DNA from: JAWKVD01 sp041398225
GTDB taxonomy: Bacteria; Pseudomonadota; Alphaproteobacteria; Caulobacterales; Hyphomonadaceae
Direction of reading: 5' to 3'
NCBI GenBank assembly: GCA_041398225.1
Contig: JAWKVD010000020.1
Coordinates: 1 to 63,475, forward strand
Length of the DNA stretch: 63,475 nucleotides
Notes under the pieces: model-generated
The model's database searches: none
The model's input: only the letters and a program-made list of their open reading frames with translations
Told to the model about the DNA's origin: nothing
Program-made: the position numbers and the translations under genes
Shown here: in pieces, positions 1 through 8,826 of the stretch
Position numbering within the stretch: position 1 is the first letter of the stretch
Layout: every line of letters begins with the position of its first letter

Positions 1-230
1 TCGGCGACCGCAAATATGTCTGCGACCGGCCTCTGCCGGGCGGCCTCGCATCTGGGCTGCACCTGCACGCCCGCGCCTTGCGCCTTCCGCCGGTCGGCAA
101 GCGGCGCAAGACGCTGGAAGTCGTCGCCGAGCTGCCGCCGCACATGGCCGAAACCTTCGGCACGCTGGGCTTCGAGCCCGGCTCGGTGACCGATCCGTTC
201 TTCGAACTCTCGAAAGCGCGCCGGCGATGA
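1..230 (+). CDS. RluA-family pseudouridine synthase, C-terminal end (partial)
   Basis: This is the last 75 or so codons of a gene that begins before the window. Read from base 3, it starts GDRKYVCDRPLPGG and continues LHLHARALRLP, ending ELSKARR before TGA at 228-230. The GD-K-Y stretch followed by LH-HA--L-LP is the usual end of the RluA/RluC catalytic domain, which isomerises uridine to pseudouridine in rRNA or tRNA. The catalytic Asp motif would lie upstream and is not visible. Its stop overlaps the ATP12 start (ATGA), so the two are translationally coupled. An RluA-type gene ahead of the ATP12 gene is a familiar alphaproteobacterial arrangement. Which uridine it modifies cannot be told. 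Confidence 0.75.
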   Translation, partial: GDRKYVCDRPLPGGLASGLHLHARALRLPPVGKRRKTLEVVAELPPHMAETFGTLGFEPGSVTDPFFELSKARRR

Positions 231-985
231 GCGAAGACGACAAGCCCGCCCAGTGGGCGCGCGGCGTGAAGGGTGAAATCGACCAGCGCCCCAAGCGGTT
301 CTACAAGTTTGTCGAAACGACAGGCGGCGAAAGCGGTTTCGGCGTCACGCTCGACGGCCGTCCGCTGCGCACGCCTGCGGGCGCGCCGCTGCGCCTGCCC
401 ACCGAGGCGCTCGCCGAAGTCGTGGCCGAGGAATGGCGCACGCAGGAAGAGCGCATCGACCTGCTCGGCATGTTCGCCACCCGTCTCGCCAACGTCGCGA
501 TCGATCGCACGCCGCCCAACCGCGCCGAGATGGTCGAGGAGATCGCCCGCTACGCCGGCACGGACGCGATCTGCTATCCGGCCGAGTTTCCCGCCTCGCT
601 GCGCGAGCGCCAGGACGAGGTCTGGGGCGCGCTGCGCGCATGGAGCGCCGAGGCGCTGGGCGTGCGGCTGCTGCCGGCGGCCGGTCTCAGCGCGCACCCC
701 CAGCCGCAGGAATCGCTCGACGCCGTGAAGGCGCACGCCGCCGCGCTCGACGATTTCGCTCTGTCCGGGCTCGCCATGGCGGCGGGCCTCTACGGTTCGG
801 CTGTGCTTGCGCTTGCCGTCGTGAAAGACCGCATCAGCGCCGTGGACGCCTATGAAGCCTCGCGCATCGAGGAAGCTTTCCAGCAGGCCCAATGGGGCGT
901 CGACGCCGAAGCCGAGGCGCTCACCGCGCGCCGCCGCAACGATGCGGCCGGGCTCGATCGCTGGTTCGGCGCGCTCAAGGCGTAG
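227..985 (+). CDS. ATP12-family F1-ATPase assembly chaperone
   Basis: The 252-aa protein matches the ATP12 family: an N-terminal KRFYK segment, then V-LDGRPLRTP at about 40-50, the EEW-TQ segment at about 68-73, and a helical C-terminal half with YAGTDAICY and WSAEALG stretches. In mitochondria ATP12 binds the free F1 alpha subunit before assembly, and the alphaproteobacterial members are the presumed bacterial equivalent; the role here is inferred from the family. The length is typical. The start at 227 overlaps the stop of the upstream pseudouridine synthase gene, which supports it. There is no signal peptide, so it is cytoplasmic. Confidence 0.88.
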   Translation: MSEDDKPAQWARGVKGEIDQRPKRFYKFVETTGGESGFGVTLDGRPLRTPAGAPLRLPTEALAEVVAEEWRTQEERIDLLGMFATRLANVAIDRTPPNRAEMVEEIARYAGTDAICYPAEFPASLRERQDEVWGALRAWSAEALGVRLLPAAGLSAHPQPQESLDAVKAHAAALDDFALSGLAMAAGLYGSAVLALAVVKDRISAVDAYEASRIEEAFQQAQWGVDAEAEALTARRRNDAAGLDRWFGALKA

Positions 986-1083
986 TCGCCGAAACCTGCC
1001 TAGAAGACCGGCCCGAAAAACATCCGGAAACCTGAAAGCGCCGTTCAGCCTGTGTTGCAGTAGCTGCGGGCAGTCTCGCCCTC

Positions 1084-1545
1084 ATGAAAAAGCTCATCAC
1101 GCGCTCTGGAACCGTAGCCGCAGCATTGGCCGCGTCGGCGGTTCTCCTCTCGGTCCCCGCCGTCGCGCAGACCCCGCAATCCTACAAGGATGCGGAACTC
1201 GCGGGCGCTCCGGCCCATGACGGACCGCCATCGCTCTATCGCGATCGCGACGACCGCGGCGACTACCGGGATCGCGACTACCGCGACCGGGACGACTGGC
1301 GCCGCGACCGCAAGCCCGACTTCCAGACCGTCCAGCGCGAATGCTCGCGCGCGGCGATCCAGGAAGCCTGGCGGCGCGGCTACTATTCCGCGCAATACCA
1401 TGGCGGGCCGCAACTGGTCGCAGGCCGCAACGGCTACGAGATGCGCGGCAAGGTCCGTCTGCACGACCGCTCCGGCTATCGCTATTCGCAGACCATTTGC
1501 GACGTCAGGAACGGTCGGGTGGTCGACTTCGATTTCGTTCGCTAG
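1084..1545 (+). CDS. Secreted hypothetical protein with Arg-Asp repeats
   Basis: 153 aa. Residues 1-29 form a clear Sec signal peptide (MKKLITR, an Ala/Leu core, then VPAVAQ). The mature part begins with a low-complexity RD/DRD tract at about residues 53-78, rich in Arg and Asp. A C-terminal domain follows, from about 80 on, with two Cys (QRECSR and TICDVR) that could form a disulfide. The end, NGRVVDFDFVR, resembles the last strand of a small periplasmic beta domain. I do not recognise a named family. It stands alone, with a stem-loop 40 bases downstream. Likely periplasmic; function unknown. Confidence 0.7.
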   Translation: MKKLITRSGTVAAALAASAVLLSVPAVAQTPQSYKDAELAGAPAHDGPPSLYRDRDDRGDYRDRDYRDRDDWRRDRKPDFQTVQRECSRAAIQEAWRRGYYSAQYHGGPQLVAGRNGYEMRGKVRLHDRSGYRYSQTICDVRNGRVVDFDFVR

Positions 1546-1586
1546 CGCCCGACCGGCAGACCCCGAAAGCAGGAGATGAAAACACC

Positions 1587-1616
1587 AAGGCCGCGGACAG
1601 ATCGTCCGCGGCCTTT
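1587..1616 (+). terminator. Stem-loop, probable terminator
   Basis: A perfect 12-bp inverted repeat (AAGGCCGCGGAC, loop AGATC, GTCCGCGGCCTT) lies 40 bases after the secreted-protein gene and before the convergent phosphotransferase gene. The T run after the stem is short (TTT then GCC), so it may be a weak or bidirectional terminator. Confidence 0.6.
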
Positions 1617-1707
1617 GCCTGAAGTCCTGACGGAGTGTTGACGCTCCCCTCGTGCATCCGAACGACAGGGAGGCGGCAGGGCGCCGGGAAGGCGGTTCGC
1701 CTCGCCC

Positions 1708-2799
1708 TTACCCCTCCATGCCCGCGCGCTGCGCGCAGGCGTAGGCGAACTCGGCCAGCGGCGCGACGCGGCCTTCATTCTGCGCGGCCGCCGCGTTGGA
1801 GGCGGTGCCGTCGCGCACGCGGCCAACAATGCCTTGCAGGATGCCGGCGAGGCGGAAGGCGTTGTACGCGAAATAATAGTCCAGCTCGGGCAGGCCGTCG
1901 CGATGGGTCAGTTCGCAATAGCGCGCGACATACTCATCCTTGCTGGGAATGCCGTAGCCCGGCTTGTCCGCCACCAGCGAGATCGACGGGCGTTGCGGAT
2001 CGTTCGAGGGCATCACCCACGACATCAGATGGTAGGTGAAGTCCGCCAGCGGATCGCCCAGCGTCGAAAGCTCCCAGTCCAGCACAGCCAGCACCTTCGG
2101 TTCGGTCGGGTGCAGGATCATGTTGTCGATGCGATAGTCGCCATGGACGATGGAGGTGCGCTCGCCGGGCGGAATGTTCTTCGGCAGCCACTCGATCAGC
2201 TTGTCCATCTCCGGAATCTTGGACGTCTCCGAGGCGACATACTGCTTGGTCCAGCGGTGGATCTGGCGGGCGATGTAGTCACCCTCCTTGCCGAAGCCCT
2301 CAAGGCCGGCTTTCCGCCAGTCGGTGTTGTGCAGGCTCGCCAGCGTCGAGACCTTCGCCTCGAAGATCGCGGCGCGTTCTTCCGGCTCATAGTCGGGCAG
2401 CGTGGCGTCCCAAAGGATGCGGCCTTCCACCATGTCCATCACGTAGAACATCGTGCCGATCACGCTCTCGTCCTCGCACAGGCCATAGGGCCGCGCGACG
2501 GGGAAGCCCGTGGGATACAGCGCCGAGATCACCCGGAACTCGCGGTCCACCGCGTGCGCCGACGGCAACAGCTTGCCCGGCGGTTTGCGGCGCATCACAT
2601 ACTTCTTGTTCGGCGTGACGAGCTGGTAGGTGGGGTTCGACTGGCCGCCCTTGAACTGGCGCACTTCCAGCGGACCGGCATACTCCTCGACATTCTTCTC
2701 CAGCCAGGCGGTCAGCGCGCCTTCATCGAACTTGTGGGTGTCCGCGACCTCCTTGGTCCCGGAAAAAAGATCGCTGGGTGAAGCAGGGGTGTCTGACAT
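1708..2799 (-). CDS. Phosphotransferase family protein (ACAD10/11-like kinase fold)
   Basis: 363 aa, aminoglycoside-phosphotransferase/choline-kinase fold. Visible landmarks are the nucleotide loop KGGQSNPTY at about 50-58, the conserved MRRKPPGKLLPSAH stretch at 69-82, the catalytic loop HGDYRIDN at 219-226 and the metal-binding DWE at 241-243. The KGGQSN and RKPPG-LL-SAH signature is typical of the stand-alone homologues of the kinase domain of ACAD10/ACAD11, which phosphorylate 4-hydroxyacyl-CoAs during breakdown of 4-hydroxy acids. The substrate is therefore inferred from the family; no acyl-CoA dehydrogenase is adjacent (the nearest is at 14.2 kb). Cytoplasmic, monocistronic, convergent with the upstream gene. 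Confidence 0.8.
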   Translation of the reverse strand: MSDTPASPSDLFSGTKEVADTHKFDEGALTAWLEKNVEEYAGPLEVRQFKGGQSNPTYQLVTPNKKYVMRRKPPGKLLPSAHAVDREFRVISALYPTGFPVARPYGLCEDESVIGTMFYVMDMVEGRILWDATLPDYEPEERAAIFEAKVSTLASLHNTDWRKAGLEGFGKEGDYIARQIHRWTKQYVASETSKIPEMDKLIEWLPKNIPPGERTSIVHGDYRIDNMILHPTEPKVLAVLDWELSTLGDPLADFTYHLMSWVMPSNDPQRPSISLVADKPGYGIPSKDEYVARYCELTHRDGLPELDYYFAYNAFRLAGILQGIVGRVRDGTASNAAAAQNEGRVAPLAEFAYACAQRAGMEG

Positions 2800-2927
2800 C
2801 GCTCTTTCCGCTGTGGCGGGGGCGTCCGCCCATCCGTTTCTTGTTTTCCGTTCTCATAACGGGCTGGTTCCCATACGGCAAACCGCGCCCGCAAACCGCG
2901 CCGGGCAGCCCCCCGCGAGAGCGGAGC

Positions 2928-4202
2928 CTACCCCCGGTTCAACGCCCGCCAGGCGATATCCCGGCGGCAGAACCCGTCTTCCCACTCAATCCGGTCGACC
3001 GCCGCGTATGCGCGCTGCACGGCGTCCTCCAGCGTCGGTCCGGTCGCGGTGACGTTCAGCACCCGTCCGCCCGCCGCGGTCAGCTCGCCGTCCTTCATCG
3101 CCGTGCCCGCGTGCAGCACCACCACGCCGGGAACCTCCTCGGCCGCCTCCACGCCGCGAATGACGCCGCCCGAAACGGGTTGCGCGGGATAGCCCTTCGC
3201 GGCCATCACCACCGTGACCGCCGGATCGGAGAACCGCTCCAGCCGCCGGCACCCCGCTAGCCCGCCCGTCGCGCACGCCAGCAGCTGCGCCACCGGGTCG
3301 TCCTTCAGCCGCGACATGATCACCTGGCATTCCGGATCGCCGAAGCGGCAGTTGTACTCCACCACGCGCGGGCCGGTCGCATCGATCATCAGCCCGACGA
3401 ACAGCACGCCGCGATAGGGGCGGCCTTCGGCGGCCATGCCCTTGATCGTCGGCGTGACGATCTCGTCCATCACCCGCTGCTGCATGACGGGATCGAGGAT
3501 AGGCGCGGGCGAATACGCGCCCATGCCGCCCGTGTTGACGCCCGTGTCGCCTTCGCCGACGCGCTTGTGGTCCTGCGCACCGGCCAGCGGGATCGCGGTC
3601 TCGCCGTCGCACAGGGCGAAGAAGCTGGCCTCCTCGCCGGCCATGAACTCCTCGATCACCACCGTCGACGACGCCGCGCCGAACTTGCCCGACAGCATCG
3701 CGTCGATTTCCATTTCGGCCTCGCCGCGCGTTTCGGCGATCACCACGCCCTTGCCCGCGGCCGGTCCGTCCGCCTTGATCACGTAGGGCGGCGACAGCTT
3801 CTCCAGGAACGCCTTGGCGGCGGCGGCCTCCGTGAAGCGGTCATAGGCGGCGGTCGGCACGCCATAGCGCGCCATGAAATCCTTCGACCACGCCTTGGAG
3901 CCTTCCAGGATGGCCGCCTTGGCCGAAGGGCCGAACACCGGAATGTCGATCGCGCGCAGCTTGTCGGCGAGCCCGGCGACCAGCGGCGCTTCGGGTCCGA
4001 CGATCACCAGATGGGGGCGTTCGCGCCGCGCCAGCTCCACCTGGCCTTCGATGTCTCCGGCCGCCACCGCCTCGCAGCGCGCGACCTTGGCGATGCCCGG
4101 ATTTCCCGGCGCGCAGACGATCTCGGTGACCCGTGGGCTCTGGTGCAGCCGCCAGGCCAGCGCATGTTCGCGGCCGCCGCCGCCGACAATCATGATCTTC
4201 AT
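2928..4202 (-). CDS. purD: Phosphoribosylamine--glycine ligase (GARS)
   Basis: 424 aa from the ATG at 4202. The N-terminus MKIMIVGGGGREHALAW is the diagnostic PurD nucleotide-binding start; an upstream in-frame start would add 40 unrelated Arg/Ala-rich residues and is rejected. ATP-grasp landmarks follow: KADGPAAGKGVV, VVIEEFM-GEE, GAQDHKR--EGD-G-NTGGMGAYSPAP and EYNCRFGDPE. The enzyme joins glycine to 5-phosphoribosylamine in step two of purine synthesis. It is divergent from the small gene at 4323 and not in a purine operon here. In relatives purD is often next to xseA; here a TonB receptor and a hypothetical gene sit between them. Confidence 0.95.
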   Translation of the reverse strand: MKIMIVGGGGREHALAWRLHQSPRVTEIVCAPGNPGIAKVARCEAVAAGDIEGQVELARRERPHLVIVGPEAPLVAGLADKLRAIDIPVFGPSAKAAILEGSKAWSKDFMARYGVPTAAYDRFTEAAAAKAFLEKLSPPYVIKADGPAAGKGVVIAETRGEAEMEIDAMLSGKFGAASSTVVIEEFMAGEEASFFALCDGETAIPLAGAQDHKRVGEGDTGVNTGGMGAYSPAPILDPVMQQRVMDEIVTPTIKGMAAEGRPYRGVLFVGLMIDATGPRVVEYNCRFGDPECQVIMSRLKDDPVAQLLACATGGLAGCRRLERFSDPAVTVVMAAKGYPAQPVSGGVIRGVEAAEEVPGVVVLHAGTAMKDGELTAAGGRVLNVTATGPTLEDAVQRAYAAVDRIEWEDGFCRRDIAWRALNRG

Positions 4203-4322
4203 CGTCCGAGGTCCCGTCGCCGCCGTCCGCATCCCGGCCTTCAGCAGCCGGATGAAATCGCATAGAAGGCGCACGCGCGCCCGACAAGCGGTTGCGCGCC
4301 TCCCGGCGACGGACCGGGCCAT

Positions 4323-4760
4323 ATGGCGGGCGATATGACGGACAATTCAGGCGGAGACAGAGAAGACGGCCTCTCCGGCTACTGGAGCGGCGTCTACACC
4401 TATGGCCGCTCGACCGAATCGAACCCCTTCGTGGCCGAGATTCGCGAGGATGCCGGCCATATCGAGGGCACGACGCTGGAGCCGCGTCCGCATGGCCAGG
4501 GCGAGGTGTTGGGCCATCTGGTGGGCGTGCGCGGGGGAACCGTCGTCGCCTTCACCAAGGTCTATCAGAGCGGCCAGAACATGCACGGCGAAGCCATCCT
4601 CTACGACGGCACGGCCGATCCGGCGTTTCAGGTGATCGAAGGAAGCTGGAGCTTTCCGGCCCAGCCCGGCTGGTCCGGCACGTTCGTCATGCGTCGCGCC
4701 TCGCGTCCCGCCGCAAAAGTGGCGCGCCGACTTGAGGTCGAACTTCCGGTCGACAGTTGA
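4323..4760 (+). CDS. Hypothetical protein
   Basis: 145 aa without signal peptide, Cys or membrane segments. The sequence reads as a small all-beta soluble domain: a GYWSGVYTYG opening, an EI-ED-GHIEGTTLEPR segment and a GSWSFPAQPGWSGTFVMRR close. The WSG-Y start and W-GTF-M end suggest a calycin or lipocalin-like barrel, but this is only an impression. A second ATG at 4335 (MTDNSGG) is an equally likely start; neither has a good Shine-Dalgarno. It is divergent from purD and convergent with the TonB receptor. Function unknown. Confidence 0.6.
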   Translation: MAGDMTDNSGGDREDGLSGYWSGVYTYGRSTESNPFVAEIREDAGHIEGTTLEPRPHGQGEVLGHLVGVRGGTVVAFTKVYQSGQNMHGEAILYDGTADPAFQVIEGSWSFPAQPGWSGTFVMRRASRPAAKVARRLEVELPVDS

Positions 4761-4791
4761 ACGCGGGGCGGCTGAACTTGGAAATCCGAGC

Positions 4792-6927
4792 CTAGAAGCT
4801 GCCCGACAGGCTGAAGCCCACTTCAAGCCCGCTCTGGCGATAGCGCTGCTCGTAGGAGTCCACCGGGTCCAGCCGCGTGCCGGAATAGACGATGCGGGTG
4901 TACTTGTCCTCGCGGTCCAGCACGTTGTCGACGCGCAACCGCGCGCTCATGCCCATCACGTCCTTGTTCTGCAGGTAGACGCCGACATGCGCCGGCGAAA
5001 CGTCGCCGTCGTTCAGTTGCGTGATGCGATAGCTCGGCCCGCGATTGTCTTCCGAATAGTTCAGCCCCCACGCCCAGTCGGTGGAGGGAATGTCCTGCCG
5101 GAAGTTGATGTGCATCCGGTAGGTCTGCGAATTGCTCAGCCGGCGGTCCTCGCCGGTGACCGGGTCCTCGATCGAGCTTTCCGCGACCATCACGCCCCAG
5201 TCGAGCTTGGCGCCCGGCACGCCGGCCTTCTCCATCTGCAGCGTGCCGGAAAGGTCCACGCCATACGACTTCGCGCTGTCGAGATTGCCCGGCCCCTCGC
5301 TGATCGAGATCGCACCGTCAGTCTCCACCGTCCGTGAGAACAGCACTGAGTCGTTCACGTCCTCGATATGGCGTCCGAACAGTTTCAGCTGCACCGGCCC
5401 GACGCTTTCGATGTCGCCATTGGCGGCCAGTTCGAGATTCCAGCTTTGCGAGGGCACGATCTCGGGATTGCCGGACTGGTTCTGTCCGCCCTCATTGCGC
5501 AGATCGACCGACGAGATGAACGAGCCGAAATTGAGCTGGCCGATGGCGCGCTCAAAGCGCAGCCCGTAATCCCAGCCGCCGACCGGCTGCCACGACAGGG
5601 CCAGGAACCCTTTGGGCCGGATGAACTCGCGCGATTTGCCTTCCGGCCCGGTCTGCACCAGTTGCGAATACTCCGCGCCGGCGAGGCCCTGTATGGTCAG
5701 CGTGTTGCTGAGTTTGCGGCCATGAACCACCGCCGCTTCCGCGCGCTTCTCCTCCACGCGCGCCATCGCGCCGTCCAGTTCTTCCGGCAGGTAGACCCCG
5801 CCGCTCAGCTCCTGAAGCTCGCTGGCCTTGTCGAGATAGTTGAACGCGCCTTCCAGCGAGAGCTGCCAGTCATTGTCCGAACCGTCGAGCCACGAATACT
5901 CGCTGCGCACGATGCTTTCGCCGCTGCTTTCATCGGTGGTCAGCCAGCTGCCTTCGTCGGCCAGCGCGCTGACATAGGTCGTGGTGGTGCGCGACGACGG
6001 GTGGCTGTTGCGGGTCTGGTTGAGCGCGATCAGCTTGAGACGGCCCGGCCCAAGTCCGAACTCGTGATCGGCGCCGATCTCCAGATTGTCGCCTTCGTTG
6101 GCGGCGCGGTAAATCCGCAGGTGATCGGGCAGCGCCGTGCCCGAACGATCGGAGAGTTCGCGCCGCTCGTCGTCGAAGCGCGAGCCCGAGACGCTGACAT
6201 TGGTGATCGCGCCCGACAGGCTGGCGTGGTTGAAGTCGATCGAGAACTCTTCGCTCTGGCCGTCGCTGGCGTCGTCCTCGAGGCGGGTCTCCACCAGCGT
6301 CCCGTCCGGGGCGTAGGCGTATTCGGGGCCGTTCGACCCGTCACCGTACTCGACGCTCGAAAGCGTCGTGGCGAAATCCCAATCGGCGATATGGCCGGTC
6401 GCCACCACCTTGCCGCGCGCCAGATGCGCCTTGCGGCCCTCGCGCACTTCCGGGAACCAGTCCCAGCGGCCGGCGAAGCCCGAGCTGCGCGTGATGACGT
6501 TGGCCACCTGGCCGGAGAGGCCGGGAATGTTGAGGCGCGACCCGTCGACGATCTCGATCCGCACAACCTGGTCGGCGGAGATGCGCGACAGCGCCTCGCG
6601 CACGCTGGTGGCCTTCGAGGAGACCCGGCGCGAATTGATCAGCACATTGGTCTTGGCTTGACCGAGGCCGCGCTGGCCGCGTTCTTCATGGATCGAGAAG
6701 CCCGGCGTCTGCGCCACCATGTCGAGCGCCGAACGCGGGGCGTAGCTGTCGAAATAGCCGGGATCGAACACCCGTTGGGGGATGGCGTCGGCTTCCTCGG
6801 CCTCGGCCGGGGCGTCCGCGAACGCCTGCGAACCGGCGGCGCTCCACGCGGCGCACGCCAGAACCGACATCAGGGCAGCCTGCGCGCTTGTTCGCTTCAG
6901 TGCAGTCCCGGGCCGGTCTGAAATCAT
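4792..6927 (-). CDS. TonB-dependent outer-membrane receptor
   Basis: 711 aa. Residues 1-38 act as the signal peptide (the charged start is long; the core is ALMSVLACAAWSAAGSQAFA). The plug domain covers about 60-155, with PGFSIHEERGQRGLGQ, NVLINSRR and VVRIEIVDGSRLNIPG. The beta-barrel runs to the C-terminus, which ends in Phe (SLSGSF), the signal for BAM-mediated insertion. NVLINSRRVSSKA in place of the usual VLIDGV marks a divergent alphaproteobacterial receptor class with long barrel strands and few recognisable ligand hints. No transporter, FecR or siderophore genes are adjacent, so the substrate is unknown. Transcribed away from xseA. Confidence 0.85.
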   Translation of the reverse strand: MISDRPGTALKRTSAQAALMSVLACAAWSAAGSQAFADAPAEAEEADAIPQRVFDPGYFDSYAPRSALDMVAQTPGFSIHEERGQRGLGQAKTNVLINSRRVSSKATSVREALSRISADQVVRIEIVDGSRLNIPGLSGQVANVITRSSGFAGRWDWFPEVREGRKAHLARGKVVATGHIADWDFATTLSSVEYGDGSNGPEYAYAPDGTLVETRLEDDASDGQSEEFSIDFNHASLSGAITNVSVSGSRFDDERRELSDRSGTALPDHLRIYRAANEGDNLEIGADHEFGLGPGRLKLIALNQTRNSHPSSRTTTTYVSALADEGSWLTTDESSGESIVRSEYSWLDGSDNDWQLSLEGAFNYLDKASELQELSGGVYLPEELDGAMARVEEKRAEAAVVHGRKLSNTLTIQGLAGAEYSQLVQTGPEGKSREFIRPKGFLALSWQPVGGWDYGLRFERAIGQLNFGSFISSVDLRNEGGQNQSGNPEIVPSQSWNLELAANGDIESVGPVQLKLFGRHIEDVNDSVLFSRTVETDGAISISEGPGNLDSAKSYGVDLSGTLQMEKAGVPGAKLDWGVMVAESSIEDPVTGEDRRLSNSQTYRMHINFRQDIPSTDWAWGLNYSEDNRGPSYRITQLNDGDVSPAHVGVYLQNKDVMGMSARLRVDNVLDREDKYTRIVYSGTRLDPVDSYEQRYRQSGLEVGFSLSGSF

Positions 6928-7236
6928 TCTTACGCTACTTCTCGGTTCGATCTGGTCGTTCAGCAGGTCAGCCCGGTCCCCCGAAACCCGCTTAGGTTAA
7001 TTCGTCGTAATGTCAAAGCGCCTTTCGATGACGAATGGGTGAATCGCGTGAATTTCTGCAGCGCCGTTCCCTGACAGCCAGACCCTGACAGGGAGAATCC
7101 AAACGAGAGGTTTAGAATCGCCTCCTCCGGCCCGGCGGCCGGCAGGAGAGTCTCTCCTGTGACTCTTCTGCATCGTCCTCAGGCGCAGCCCTGACGCGAC
7201 CCTGACGCGGCGGCCGCCGTCGCTATAGTGGCGGCC
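6928..7236. other. Divergent intergenic region, TonB receptor / xseA
   Basis: About 309 bases with no gene. It holds a partial direct repeat (CCCTGACAG at about 7070 and again at 7085) and a perfect palindrome at 7143-7159, listed separately. A TATAGT sequence lies at 7224-7229, a few bases before the xseA ATG, so xseA may be nearly leaderless or use a start further in. No riboswitch-like fold is evident. Confidence 0.5.
7143..7159. promoter_or_regulatory. 17-bp palindrome between divergent genes
   Basis: CAGGAGAG-T-CTCTCCTG has perfect 8-bp arms around a single central T. It has no T tract and sits in a divergent promoter region, about 80 bases before xseA and 215 before the receptor start, so a dimeric-repressor operator is more likely than a terminator. 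The regulator is unknown. Confidence 0.4.
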
Positions 7237-8721
7237 ATGGAAGACGACCGCGAATCGCCGCCGGACCCCGGCGCAACCAATGTCCCGGAAATGTCGGTGT
7301 CGGAGCTGTCCCAGCGGCTCAAGCGCACCATCGAGGACAGTTTCAGCTTCGTGCGCGTGCGCGGCGAGCTGGGCCGGGTGATCGTGGCCAAGTCGGGCCA
7401 CATGTATTTCGACATCAAGGACGCCGACGCGACCCTGAACTCGGTGATGTGGAAAGGACAGGCCGGCCGCCTGCCGTTCAAGCCCGAAGAGGGTCTGGAG
7501 GTCGTTGCGGAAGGGCGCCTGTCCACCTATCCGGGCCGCTCCAACTACCAGCTCATCGCCGAACGCATGCGCCCGGCGGGCCTTGGCGCGCTGATGCAGC
7601 TCCTCGAGGAGCGCAAGAAGAAGCTTGCCGCCGAGGGGCTGTTCGCGGCCGAGCGCAAGAAACCCCTGCCTTACCTGCCGTCCGTCATCGGCGTCGTCAC
7701 CAGCCCCACCGGCGCCGTCATCCGCGACATTCTCCACCGCGTCCGCGACCGCTTTCCCTGCCACGTGCTGATCTGGCCGGCGCTGGTGCAGGGCGAGCGC
7801 GCCGCCGGCGAAATCGAGGCGGGCATACGCGGCTTCAACGCGCTTCAGCCCGGCGGCCCGATCCCGCGGCCGGACGTCATCATCGTGGCGCGCGGCGGCG
7901 GCTCCATCGAGGATTTGTGGCCGTTCAACGAGGAGCGCGTCGTGCGCGCCGCCGCCGACAGCGTGATCCCGCTGATCTCCGCCGTCGGCCACGAGACCGA
8001 CACCACCCTGATCGACTACGCCTCCGACCGCCGCGCCCCGACGCCCACCGGCGCCGCCGAGATGGCGTTGCCGGTCCGCAGCGAGCTGATCGCCGCGGTC
8101 GACGGGCATGGCGCGCGCCTCACCCGGTCGCTCACGCGCGGACTTGAGCGCCGCAAGCTCGAAATGCGCTCGACCGTCTCGCGCCTGCCGAAGCTGGAAG
8201 CGGTGCTCCAGGCCCCGCGCCAGCGCCTCGATCTCGCGGCCCAACGCTTCAGCGGCGCGCTGACCGCAGCCATGCAGCGCAAGCGCGGCGCCTTCGCGGA
8301 GGTGGCGGCCGGTCTGCGTCCGGCGGCGCTTGGCCGCGACATCGCCCGCAGGCGTCAGGAGGCCGCGCGCCTTGGCGACCGGCTCGCGCCGGCGGCCCGC
8401 CGCCGCATCGAGGCCGCGCGCCGCCAGATGGAGGCGCAGGCCCGCGTGCTGGCGTCGCTGTCGTATGAGGGCGTGCTGAAGCGCGGCTTCGCGCTGGTCA
8501 CCGGCCAGCACGGCGCGCTGATGCGTTCGGTGAAATCCGTGGCCGAGGGCGATCTCCTGAAGATCCGCTTCGCCGACGGCGAGGTCGACGCCGTGGCCGG
8601 CAAGAGCGGCCCGCCGCCGCGCTCGAAAGCCGCGAAGGAGGCCGGGCTCGAAGCGCCGTCGCCCAAGCCTCGCATCGTGCGCCGCAAACGCTCGGGCGGC
8701 GACCAGGGCGACCTGTTCTAG
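7237..8721 (+). CDS. xseA: Exodeoxyribonuclease VII large subunit
   Basis: 494 aa from the ATG at 7237; a GTG at 7228 would add three residues. Domains in order: OB-fold nucleic-acid-binding domain (about 17-115, opening VSELSQRLKRTIEDSF and including VRVRGELGR and GHMYFDIKD), then the catalytic domain with VIGVVTSPTGAVIRDI, DVIIVARGGGSIEDLWPFNEE and VGHETDTTLIDYASDRRAPTP. A long coiled-coil C-terminal region follows. With XseB it degrades single-stranded DNA to oligonucleotides. xseB is not in the window. The length is normal and the gene is monocistronic. Confidence 0.95.
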   Translation: MEDDRESPPDPGATNVPEMSVSELSQRLKRTIEDSFSFVRVRGELGRVIVAKSGHMYFDIKDADATLNSVMWKGQAGRLPFKPEEGLEVVAEGRLSTYPGRSNYQLIAERMRPAGLGALMQLLEERKKKLAAEGLFAAERKKPLPYLPSVIGVVTSPTGAVIRDILHRVRDRFPCHVLIWPALVQGERAAGEIEAGIRGFNALQPGGPIPRPDVIIVARGGGSIEDLWPFNEERVVRAAADSVIPLISAVGHETDTTLIDYASDRRAPTPTGAAEMALPVRSELIAAVDGHGARLTRSLTRGLERRKLEMRSTVSRLPKLEAVLQAPRQRLDLAAQRFSGALTAAMQRKRGAFAEVAAGLRPAALGRDIARRRQEAARLGDRLAPAARRRIEAARRQMEAQARVLASLSYEGVLKRGFALVTGQHGALMRSVKSVAEGDLLKIRFADGEVDAVAGKSGPPPRSKAAKEAGLEAPSPKPRIVRRKRSGGDQGDLF

Positions 8722-8826
8722 CCCCCGGCGCGCACGTTTCGCGCCCCGCCACCCGTCTTCCGCCCGTCTCTTTGTTGAGATCGTCACGGTCAGAGGATAG
8801 CTTCGCGCCTCGGAGGGACAGCGAAG

